The notes beneath the pieces were generated by a model. The model did not search any database. It saw only the letters and a program-made list of their open reading frames with translations, and had not been told where the DNA came from. From Candidatus Omnitrophota bacterium (lineage in GTDB: Bacteria; Omnitrophota; Gorgyraeia; Duberdicusellales; Duberdicusellaceae): a stretch of DNA of 35,019 nucleotides. The position numbers were made by a program, and so were the translations under genes. Of this stretch, positions 25,056-31,879 are shown in pieces. Location of the stretch: NCBI GenBank assembly GCA_021159015.1, contig JAGGSQ010000052.1, forward strand, positions 1 to 35,019. Direction: 5' to 3'. Each line of letters opens with the position of its first letter. Within the stretch, counting starts at the first letter, position 1.

Positions 25056-25502
25056 TTACCACAATTCATTTAATAAATCCTGCGCTTTAAGCGCGCCGCT
25101 CAGAATCCCTATCTCTTCTCCCCCCAGACTCCCCCAAATATAGCTGTCGATACTGGCTCTTCTATAAAAGAGAGGCAGAGAAATTAAAAGTAAAAGGATA
25201 ATGACTAACGGCACCGGAATCAGCCGCCGCGCCAGAATCCCGGCTGTCTCTACTTCCTTCTCCCGAATTTTTTCCGTCTCCTCTCCAGCCTCTATCTTTG
25301 CCTTGAGCCGGACTAAGAAGCCCTCTCTTACTTTAACCCTTTCTTTGTCTGAAAACATCTTTTTTATCGCCGCTAAATTTTCAAGCTCCCCCCTGCATGC
25401 TGCGCACTTCTCAAGATGGCTCTCTATCAATTTTAACAGCCTTCCCTCAATCTCTTTATCCAGATAACGGCCCAGGAGTCTTTTTACTTTTCGGCAATTC
25501 AT
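25056..25502 (-). CDS. Zinc-finger (zf-HC2) anti-sigma factor
   Basis: A 148-residue protein with the anti-sigma zinc finger at the N-terminus: Cys3 and then HLEKCAAC (H-x-x-x-C-x-x-C), followed by a cytoplasmic linker and one membrane segment (LIPVPLVIILLLLISLPLF, residues about 92-110), leaving a short periplasmic tail. This is the usual plan of a membrane anti-sigma factor that holds the ECF sigma factor until a signal arrives. Its ATG overlaps the sigma factor stop by four bases. Confidence 0.88.
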   Translation of the reverse strand: MNCRKVKRLLGRYLDKEIEGRLLKLIESHLEKCAACRGELENLAAIKKMFSDKERVKVREGFLVRLKAKIEAGEETEKIREKEVETAGILARRLIPVPLVIILLLLISLPLFYRRASIDSYIWGSLGGEEIGILSGALKAQDLLNELW

Positions 25503-26065
25503 AATATATCTTCCTTTTTTACTAACGAGAATACTATTCTTTTGAACAAGCTGTGCGCCCGAAAAAGGCGCGATTCTACTGTTCCCACAAAACAGCCTAA
25601 AGTCTTGGCGATATCCCGATAAGAAAGCCCCTCTATATCCCTGAGCACCAGAACCGTACGGTATTTAAAAGGAAGCATACTCAGTGCTTTCTTTACCAGA
25701 GCCTGCCTTTCCTTATATTCCAGATTATCAAGAGCAACATTCTCTTTTCCGGTTGACTCTTTAGTTCCAAGATATTCTAAAGCTACATATTTCTGCTCGC
25801 GCTTAAGAAAAGTATAAGCAGTATTTACGGTAATCCGATAAAGCCAGGTTGAGAATTTCGCTCCTCGCCTAAAAAACCTAAGGTTTTTGTATACTTTAAT
25901 AAATACCTCCTGAGCAATATCCTCGGCATTATGGATTTGGCTGCCTAGAGAATATATTATATTCACCACTCTATTCTGATATTTACGCACTAACATCTCA
26001 AACCCTTCTCTTTCCCCTGCCAAGAATTTATCGATAAGAATATTGTCATCTCTTTCCTCTCTCAT
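25499..26065 (-). CDS. ECF-family RNA polymerase sigma factor
   Basis: A 188-residue sigma factor with region 2 (LVRKYQNRVVNIIYSLG, then NAEDIAQEVFIKVYKNL and FSTWLYRITVNTAY) and region 4 (LSMLPFKYRTVLVLRDIEGL, SYRDIAKTLGCFVGTVESRL), without regions 1 or 3, so an RpoE/SigW-type member. It is the first gene of a unit with the anti-sigma factor, the CpxP-like protein and the His-Pro repeat protein. No ribosome site precedes its ATG, and a sigma-E-like -10/-35 pair ends almost on the ATG, which would mean a leaderless message made under its own control. Confidence 0.95.
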   Translation of the reverse strand: MREERDDNILIDKFLAGEREGFEMLVRKYQNRVVNIIYSLGSQIHNAEDIAQEVFIKVYKNLRFFRRGAKFSTWLYRITVNTAYTFLKREQKYVALEYLGTKESTGKENVALDNLEYKERQALVKKALSMLPFKYRTVLVLRDIEGLSYRDIAKTLGCFVGTVESRLFRAHSLFKRIVFSLVKKEDIL

Positions 26066-26517
26066 AACATTAGACTAACAGAACACCTATTTTATTCCTT
26101 AGAATTTTATATTTTTTCACTAATTTGCATAATATAAATCTTAAATCCTTTTTAAGAGACTGCTTCTTTGGCTTTATTCTATACAAAGTTTTCACATTCC
26201 TTTTCTTCTCAACATTTTATAACAAAAGCCTCCTCCCGCATAAACAATTTTTATGCGGGAAGTATTTACAGGCCAACAAAAATTACTTCGGATTTAAATC
26301 TTAAACCTTGTTTAGATATTCGCCTTCGCAGAGATGATTCTTGGGAGAGAAATTAAAAGGGATTTGAAGCTCGCCTCCAGACAGATATCATTGTCAGTCT
26401 ATGGCTTGGCAAAGCCAAAACAAAAAAGAAATCTATTTCTACCCCGCCACCCCAAATTTTTTGTTCTCTTCAGATAAACAGTGGTTTAAAATTTTTAGAA
26501 ATAAGGTATTTTGCTCT
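26066..26517. other. Intergenic stretch with a perfect 11-bp hairpin
   Basis: The 452 bases between the ECF sigma gene and tonB have no gene I can support. TCCCGCATAAA (26234-26244) and its reverse complement (26250-26260) form a perfect 11-bp stem with a five-base loop; neither strand has a strong T-run right after it, so it is a poor intrinsic terminator but could still end the tonB message. A shorter stem, TTGGC-AAA-GCCAA, lies near 26405-26417. On minus, weak coding-like traces (KQGLRFKSEVIFVGL) near 26270-26320 may be the remains of a gene. Confidence 0.45.
26070..26098 (-). promoter_or_regulatory. Candidate ECF-type autoregulatory promoter
   Basis: On minus, GGAATA (26093-26098), 17 bases, GTCTAA (26070-26075). 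This is near the GGAAC/GTCTAA pair used by sigma-E-like factors. Transcription would begin at or within a few bases of the ATG of the sigma gene. A single pair of short matches, so tentative. Confidence 0.3.
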
Positions 26518-27189
26518 TTATTGCAATGTAAAGACAACAGAGACTTCCATTGAAAGAGAAGATACCCTCATTTCTTCAGGTATGGGGGGAAAGGGATTTG
26601 CTCTTTTTACTGTTGAGACTGCTTCCTTATCAAGAATACTAAATCCTGATGATTGGACAATTTTGATATCTTTAGCGACCCCGCTGGACAAAACTACAAA
26701 TGCAAGATAAACTGTTCCTTCAAGTCCTTGTTTTTTCGCCCAGTTAGGATATCTGCGGCAGGATTCAATTTTTTGTTTAATTATGTCCTGATACCTGAGC
26801 ATTGCCTCTTTTTGAGGATTTATAACCTCCACAATTTCTTGAGCTGGCTCTGGCTGTGGTTGTTCTGCTATTTCCTTTTCAATCTGCTCTTTAGGTTGTA
26901 GCTCTGGTTCTTCCACAATTTTTTCTTCTTCGGGTTGCGGTTCTGGTTCGGGGTTTGGTTCAACTAATTTTTTGTGCTTTTCTATCTCTTCCAGTTTTTT
27001 CTCTTCTCCCATTACATCTATTTTAGGCAAAAGGGGTGGTTTTTCTATTTCAATCTGAACGGATATCTGTTTGGTTTTTTCAGGGTGAGACTTATTAAAA
27101 TTAAACCCCGGTACTCTTAAAACTATGCAATGGACTAATAGAGAAAAAAGAAAAGTAATTTTTATTATTTTTTCATCAGAGCTTCTCAT
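26518..27189 (-). CDS. tonB: TonB-family energy transducer
   Basis: A 223-residue protein with an N-terminal anchor (ITFLFSLLVHCIVL; the S-x-x-x-H motif is that of TonB), a Pro/Glu/Lys-rich periplasmic spacer (EPNPEPEPQPEEE and similar, residues about 75-125) and a C-terminal TonB domain (RYPNWAKKQGLEGTVYLAFV, SSGFSILDKEAVSTV). It carries proton-motive energy from ExbB/ExbD to outer membrane receptors. Its ATG overlaps the exbD stop by four bases. It is the last gene of the iron cluster. Confidence 0.95.
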   Translation of the reverse strand: MRSSDEKIIKITFLFSLLVHCIVLRVPGFNFNKSHPEKTKQISVQIEIEKPPLLPKIDVMGEEKKLEEIEKHKKLVEPNPEPEPQPEEEKIVEEPELQPKEQIEKEIAEQPQPEPAQEIVEVINPQKEAMLRYQDIIKQKIESCRRYPNWAKKQGLEGTVYLAFVVLSSGVAKDIKIVQSSGFSILDKEAVSTVKRANPFPPIPEEMRVSSLSMEVSVVFTLQ

Positions 27190-27644
27190 TTATTTAACTC
27201 TGTAGCTGAAGTGACAGAATTAACATTTCTATCCTGCTGTAACTTATCTTTTATCTGAGTAGATATTACCAGACCTTCCGTTCCTGCCTCTTTGGCTACA
27301 TCCATCACTCTTACTGCCAGACCAAGATTAATCCTCTCATCGGCTTTTAGAACCACGGTCTTTTTTCGAGCTGTTTTTAGCTTCTCCTCCAGAGCATCTC
27401 TTAACTCATCAATATTAATCTCTCTATCGTTAAGGTATATTCTGTTGTCTTTGGTTATAAATACAATAATATTTTCTTCCTCCTGAGGTTTGGCAGTCGC
27501 AGCCTGAGGCAGGGCGAGCTTTATCCCCGGCTGCATTATAAAGTTGGCCGTAAGCATAAAGAAGATAAGAAGTAAAAACACTATATCTATTAAAGGAGCA
27601 ATATCTAAATGCATTCTTATTCTCTTTCCCCGCTCAAACTCCAT
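27186..27644 (-). CDS. exbD: Biopolymer transport protein ExbD
   Basis: A 152-residue protein with a single membrane helix, LIDIVFLLLIFFMLTANFI, holding the proton-path aspartate at position 20, followed by a periplasmic domain (IVFITKDNRIYLNDREINID, KADERINLGLAVRVMDVA). The C-terminal tail after about residue 130 is longer than in most. It overlaps exbB by 11 bases and tonB by four. Confidence 0.94.
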   Translation of the reverse strand: MEFERGKRIRMHLDIAPLIDIVFLLLIFFMLTANFIMQPGIKLALPQAATAKPQEEENIIVFITKDNRIYLNDREINIDELRDALEEKLKTARKKTVVLKADERINLGLAVRVMDVAKEAGTEGLVISTQIKDKLQQDRNVNSVTSATELNK

Positions 27645-28293
27645 ATTCTACATCCTCCTTCAATTGTTCCGTTCTTTCTGTGCCCCGCTGTTTAATCCCT
27701 AACCACTCCGTTAAAACTTCTGCTGCATCCTTCATCTGATGGGAGAAACTATCTACCTTTCCTTCAAAATAGTGGTAAAAAATTATTACTGGGATTGCTA
27801 CTGATAATCCTGCTGCTGTAGTAATTAAAGCCTCCCAGATTCCTCCTGCCAAAACAGAAGCATTTACTTTTCCTCCCAATTCCTGAATTTTCATAAAACA
27901 CTTAATCATTCCTGTAACTGTGCCTAAAAGACCTAAAAGCGGTGATATATGAGCAATGATACCTAAGCCTCTTAAATTTTTCTCCAATTTCCTTAACTCT
28001 CTGGAGCCAGCCCTGGAGATTATCTTTTTTTTCTCAGGATAAGCTCTTCTGTGGATATGAATACCTACGGCTAAAATATGTGCTACAGGGCCTCGTGTCT
28101 CCTTACATAATCTTTCTGCTTCCTCTAATCTGCCTTCAAATAATAGTCTCTTTATCTGAGCAGTTAAATTACCTACATTGGTCTTTATCCTGCGAAAATA
28201 CCACAGTCTCTCCAGAATAATAGCAAAAGCTATTACTGAGCATAATAAAATTGGCCACATTAAAAAGCCGCCTTTTAGAAAAAATTCAAACAT
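27634..28293 (-). CDS. exbB: Biopolymer transport protein ExbB (MotA/TolQ/ExbB family)
   Basis: A 219-residue membrane protein with three helices: near the N-terminus (FLMWPILLCSVIAFAIILER), about 108-130 (LGIIAHISPLLGLLGTVTGM) and about 150-175 (ALITTAAGLSVAIPVIIFYH). The two motifs P-L-L-G-L-L-G-T-V-x-G-M and E-A-L-x-T-T-A-x-G-L-x-V-A-I-P are hallmarks of the family. It forms the pentameric proton channel with ExbD. GAGGAG precedes the ATG. Confidence 0.95.
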   Translation of the reverse strand: MFEFFLKGGFLMWPILLCSVIAFAIILERLWYFRRIKTNVGNLTAQIKRLLFEGRLEEAERLCKETRGPVAHILAVGIHIHRRAYPEKKKIISRAGSRELRKLEKNLRGLGIIAHISPLLGLLGTVTGMIKCFMKIQELGGKVNASVLAGGIWEALITTAAGLSVAIPVIIFYHYFEGKVDSFSHQMKDAAEVLTEWLGIKQRGTERTEQLKEDVEYGV

Positions 28294-28322
28294 AAAAACT
28301 CCTCACTTTTTACTATGATTTT

Positions 28323-28511
28323 TTAAAACCACTCTATCTGCCTTGCTTTTTTTCGTAACCTCTTCAGGCTCAAAACAACCTCTTTAAGAGAATTGGAACA
28401 GTCATACTCTTGAGGAAAACAAAGCCTGCTTCTATCTTTTAAAGCCTCTACTATTAAACCTAACTTCCTGATTTCTTCTTCTAACAATCGGGCAAAGGTA
28501 GCTCTACTCAT
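28323..28511 (-). CDS. Small protein of unknown function (62 residues)
   Basis: A basic, helical 62-residue protein that I do not recognise. It starts MSRATFARLLEEEIRKLG and ends LKRLRKKARQIEWF, with two cysteines in the middle (SRLCFPQEYDCS). Its ATG overlaps the stop of the 67-residue gene before it by eight bases, so it is likely translated by coupling, and exbB follows 29 bases on. It is reported because of this tight context. Confidence 0.55.
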   Translation of the reverse strand: MSRATFARLLEEEIRKLGLIVEALKDRSRLCFPQEYDCSNSLKEVVLSLKRLRKKARQIEWF

Positions 28512-28707
28512 CCCTATAAAAATCTTCTTTAATTAAATTTTTTAAACTCATCTCCATAAGTTTTGAGGAAGCCTGTTTAACCATCAAACTAAACTCCTCA
28601 AAAGCCTCCTCTGTAAAGTGTAAGGTTATGCCTTTAACACGAACGTGAATTATTCCATGCGGGCACCTAAAAATACTTCCCATTTTGTTTTTAGACAAGT
28701 CTTCCAT
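28504..28707 (-). CDS. Small protein of unknown function (67 residues, CPH motif)
   Basis: A 67-residue soluble protein, family not recognised. After a short start it reads GSIFRCPHGIIHVRVKGITL and then HFTEEAFEEFSLMV; a Cys-x-His next to a beta-hairpin followed by an E-x-F-x-x-F helix looks like a compact binding domain and recalls small DUF proteins of Bacteroidota that have a single C-x-x-H site. GGAGG lies nine or ten bases before its ATG. It comes 14 bases after flavodoxin in the iron cluster. Confidence 0.65.
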   Translation of the reverse strand: MEDLSKNKMGSIFRCPHGIIHVRVKGITLHFTEEAFEEFSLMVKQASSKLMEMSLKNLIKEDFYRDE

Positions 28708-28721
28708 AATTAATTCCTCCC

Positions 28722-29165
28722 TTATTCATTTAGTCTCTTTCTTAAACTCTTACCCCAATCTTCTGCTTTTTCAAGCTGGGGCTGGATGTCTCCGTCAATC
28801 TTTAAAGAATCAATAATGATTTCTGCGCCGCAACTTTTCAATCTCTCCTCTAAAATATCCACTGCTTTACAGAACTGGGGATAGATACTATCTCCGGGGC
28901 CGAAAACAGCACCCTTTTTACCATTAAGCCTTATCTTTCTCATCTCTTTCTCAAAGGAGATAAAATCATCCTGTAATTCTCCATCTCCCCAGGTTGAACA
29001 GCCCAATACAATCACATCATAGTCTTTTAACTCCTCAGGACCGGACTCAGTTACATTTTTAACCACAACCTCCGCTCCCGAAGCTTTCAATCCTTCTCCC
29101 ACATATTTAGATAAAGTCTCTGTGTTTCCTGTGGTTGAGCCGTAAATAACAATTGTTTTTTTCAT
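28722..29165 (-). CDS. Flavodoxin
   Basis: A 147-residue short-chain flavodoxin. The FMN phosphate loop is IYGSTTGNTETLSKYVG; the isoalloxazine loops are LGCSTWGDGELQDDF and VFGPGDSIYPQFCKAVD. It carries low-potential electrons in place of ferredoxin. In an operon under a DtxR-type regulator it fits the known swap of ferredoxin for flavodoxin when iron is scarce, and it may also reduce ferric iron or cofactor. AAGGAGGGGAGG precedes the ATG. Confidence 0.94.
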   Translation of the reverse strand: MKKTIVIYGSTTGNTETLSKYVGEGLKASGAEVVVKNVTESGPEELKDYDVIVLGCSTWGDGELQDDFISFEKEMRKIRLNGKKGAVFGPGDSIYPQFCKAVDILEERLKSCGAEIIIDSLKIDGDIQPQLEKAEDWGKSLRKRLNE

Positions 29166-29183
29166 CTTCCTCCCCTCCTTTCT

Positions 29184-29995
29184 TTAAGGTATCTCAAAGG
29201 TTAAAGTGGCGGTGTAAGCCAATGTATTACATTTATCTTTTAAATTATCTGGAGCAGGTAATTCCATCCTTGCTTTTATAAGATGTGGACCCAATGGATA
29301 ATTCTTATTTCGGCTATACCTTCACTATTTGTTGAGACAGCACAGGCAAAATCATCACCGGTTGAGAAACCAGCGTAAGTTGCATAAACAGGACAGAATG
29401 GGGCAGGTTTGCCATTAAATAAAACTTTAACCGGTAAAAAATCTCCCAATTTTAAATTTAGAGGATTCTTTAAAGGAACTATCTCTAATTTATGACCAAC
29501 CGGTTTATCAAAATTAATCAAATCTTTTTTGCCTATATTTATTAAAGCCTTTGCATATTGTTCATAGTAAAGGCTTACAATAATTCTTCCTTTAACTTCG
29601 GTCTTGGGCCCGATTTGATGATGAACTTCTCCTTTTTCTACATACATTGTGTAAAAACCCGACCTTAATTTGGCAGCAACTACATAACAACCCGGTTCTT
29701 TAAATCTTACTTGTGTGGCTAAAAATCCCCCGGCATTGGGTTTTAAATTATGATGTTTTCCGCATCTGGGACAAACATAATAAAACTCTTCCAGTTGCTT
29801 TGGGGATAAAAAATCATCTACAGGATAATGGTGTCCAAAACCAAAATAAAGATTTGTCTTTGCCCCGTATTTAGAATAAATTTCAGGATTATAATCAGAA
29901 GCATTAATCCATAAGGTATGAGCAGAAGCACTGGCAGAGGACAACAAACAAATGCTTAGAAACAAACCTGCAACAAAAAAATTTCTCTTTCTCAT
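29184..29995 (-). pseudogene. DUF4198 periplasmic protein, frameshifted near its 3' end
   Basis: A signal peptide (residues 1-25, ending SASA) is followed by a mature N-terminus HTLWINASDY, typical of DUF4198 proteins, which are found beside metal transporters and TonB receptors. Family motifs: YFGFGHHYPVDDFL, GFYTMYVEKGEVHHQ, LYYEQYAKALINIGKKDLI and YATYAGFSTGDDFA. An unusual CPRCGKHH (Cys75, Cys78, His81, His82) may bind metal. The open frame ends at 29276 in IIHWVHIL, but a shift near 29293-29300 restores GPHLIKARMELPAPD and TATLTFEIP to a stop at 29184, giving about 270 residues. Either one base was lost in the genome or in the assembly. Without the repair the last beta strands are missing. 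I call it frameshifted rather than dead. Confidence 0.78.
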
Positions 29996-30010
29996 CTTAC
30001 ACCTCCATTT

Positions 30011-31831
30011 TTAGAATTTTATTTTTACTCCACCCAAAAACTCTGTGCCATCTATATCATACTCATCAGAAATATTTTTCTTACCGAAGATATTATCCAC
30101 TCGCGCAAAAATAGAAGCATTCTTCCCCATATCTTTGGTTAAAGAAAGGTTGAATATGGTATAGCCTCCCAATCTGTTGTAATCACTATCATATCTTCTT
30201 CCAATGTATTCGCTTTCAAGATTTACATTGATATTAATCCCGGGAATTATCCAGCTAATTTCTAAAGTCAACTTATGTTTTGGTTTATAGGTAAGCTCTT
30301 TTTTTGTGCTTTTATCTTCAGTATCCAGGAAAGTATATCCCAGTCTTGCCGTTAAATTATCTTTAATCTGACTGGCTAAGCTTAACTCTATTCCTTGAGT
30401 CATTGCCTTATTCACATTTTCCCAATACATATCCCAGGGGAATTTTGGAGCACCCCAAGGCCAAAAATGTTTTTCAATCCTGTAACTTATCAAATCTTTA
30501 AGTTTATTCCTGAAACAAGATAATTTTCCTAAGAGTTTCTTTGAAAATTTATATTCAGCCCCTACCTGATAACCCACAGATTTTTCTGGTTTTAAATCAG
30601 GATTGGCATGAACAAGATAAGGTCCCATCCTCCAGCCATCTGCATAAAGCTTAACCAATGTAGGACCTCTGAAGGCTCTTCCTACAGATGCCCTTAATTT
30701 AAAATCCTCACTCACCTTATAAAGCAGACTTGCTTTAGGATTGACTTCTGTTCCCCATCTGTTATGGTCATCTATACGTGTTCCCAAAACAAAAATAAAA
30801 GGTGAAAAATCTATCTCATCCTGAATGAAGAAACTGTGAAGAGTCTGGTCTGCTTTATAAACTTTGCCTTTATCATCTACTTCTTCCTTGTGATAATGAT
30901 AGCCACCGGTTACAGTATGAATATCTAAAATCAGCCGGCTATAATTTATCTCTGTTTCATATGAATCGTCTTCCCAGTCTGAGGATTTATCAGTAGTCCA
31001 GTGTTTGTAATTAAACCAGGAGCCTCTTAAAGTCAATTTAGATAATTCATCAGGAGTCCATTCCCAGATAGAGTTAAGGCTAAATCTTTCTTGCTTGCGT
31101 CCTTCATCCTTCATTCTGTGTTCAGAATAAGAGGGCTTAAGAGTCAATTTAGATTCCGGGCTAAACTTATATTCGAAACTTGCCTGAAACATATTCTCCC
31201 GGTATTGGTCTGTTATTTTATGAACACCTTCTGATTCTCTGTAAGTATAATTAAGAAAGCAACCGAACTTGTCTTTTTTAGCCCCCCCATTTACCTCGTG
31301 AATCTGCATTCCTCTACTGCCAAAACTGACAGAAGCAGAAAATGTGGGTTTTTCCGGTGCGGATTTAGTAATAACATTAATTACTCCGCCTACAGCATCG
31401 CTTCCATATAAAGCAGAAGCAGGCCCTTTTACAACTTCAATCCTTTCTACCGCTTCTATAGGAATCTGTTGTAAGTCAACAGCGACAGCGTGCCCTCCTA
31501 AAATCCTCTGTCCATCTACCAAAATGAGAGTATGCTTTGCATCAAGCCCCAGCATCTCAATTTTTCCTTTATCACCCCAGGAGCCACAATTTTTATTAAT
31601 CTTTATTCCTGTTAGATACGTTAAAGCATCCTGAACTGTCTTGATATTTTTAGCTTTAATCTCTTCTTTGGTAATTACCTCTGCTTCAGTTGGCACATCA
31701 CCCAAAGTATGCTCTGTTTTTGTAGCAGTAACTATGACCTCGCCTAAATTAAATGCTTTCCCTTGAGCCTTTGCCTGATTTGAATTTAAACTAAGCAAAA
31801 TTGCTACTGCCAGAAACTTGCAAACCTTCAT
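30011..31831 (-). CDS. TonB-dependent outer membrane receptor
   Basis: A 606-residue receptor of the BtuB/CirA/FepA sort. The signal peptide (MKVCKFLAVAILLSLNSNQAKA) is followed by the TonB box region GEVIVTATKTEHTLGD, a plug domain (TVQDALTYLTGIKI, HTLILVDGQRILGG, VKGPASALYGSDAVGGVINV) and a 22-strand-type barrel ending in Phe (GGVKIKF). I chose the ATG at 31831, which follows AAAGGAGGTG by six bases, over an upstream ATG at 31864. The cargo is likely an iron chelate or other metal complex, judging from FeoAB and DtxR next door. A DtxR-type palindrome sits just upstream. Confidence 0.93.
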   Translation of the reverse strand: MKVCKFLAVAILLSLNSNQAKAQGKAFNLGEVIVTATKTEHTLGDVPTEAEVITKEEIKAKNIKTVQDALTYLTGIKINKNCGSWGDKGKIEMLGLDAKHTLILVDGQRILGGHAVAVDLQQIPIEAVERIEVVKGPASALYGSDAVGGVINVITKSAPEKPTFSASVSFGSRGMQIHEVNGGAKKDKFGCFLNYTYRESEGVHKITDQYRENMFQASFEYKFSPESKLTLKPSYSEHRMKDEGRKQERFSLNSIWEWTPDELSKLTLRGSWFNYKHWTTDKSSDWEDDSYETEINYSRLILDIHTVTGGYHYHKEEVDDKGKVYKADQTLHSFFIQDEIDFSPFIFVLGTRIDDHNRWGTEVNPKASLLYKVSEDFKLRASVGRAFRGPTLVKLYADGWRMGPYLVHANPDLKPEKSVGYQVGAEYKFSKKLLGKLSCFRNKLKDLISYRIEKHFWPWGAPKFPWDMYWENVNKAMTQGIELSLASQIKDNLTARLGYTFLDTEDKSTKKELTYKPKHKLTLEISWIIPGININVNLESEYIGRRYDSDYNRLGGYTIFNLSLTKDMGKNASIFARVDNIFGKKNISDEYDIDGTEFLGGVKIKF

Positions 31832-31846
31832 CTTGCACCTCCTTTT

Positions 31847-31862
31847 GTTAGGTTTACCTAAC
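31847..31862. promoter_or_regulatory. Candidate DtxR-family operator before the receptor gene
   Basis: GTTAGGTTTACCTAAC: arms GTTAGGT and ACCTAAC, perfect over seven bases with a two-base centre. This is close to the TTAGGTTAACCTAA-type boxes bound by DtxR/IdeR-like proteins and lies in the 48-base gap between feoB and the receptor's ribosome site. It suggests a second, internal point of iron control. No clear -10/-35 pair is seen next to it. Confidence 0.6.
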
Positions 31863-31879
31863 ATTTCATTTAAAAAAAT

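Noticed and set aside
26385-26425. Riboswitch or small RNA downstream of tonB
   Set aside because: A few short stems (GACA/TGTC, TTGGC/GCCAA) occur, but they match no class that I know and lie after, not before, a gene.
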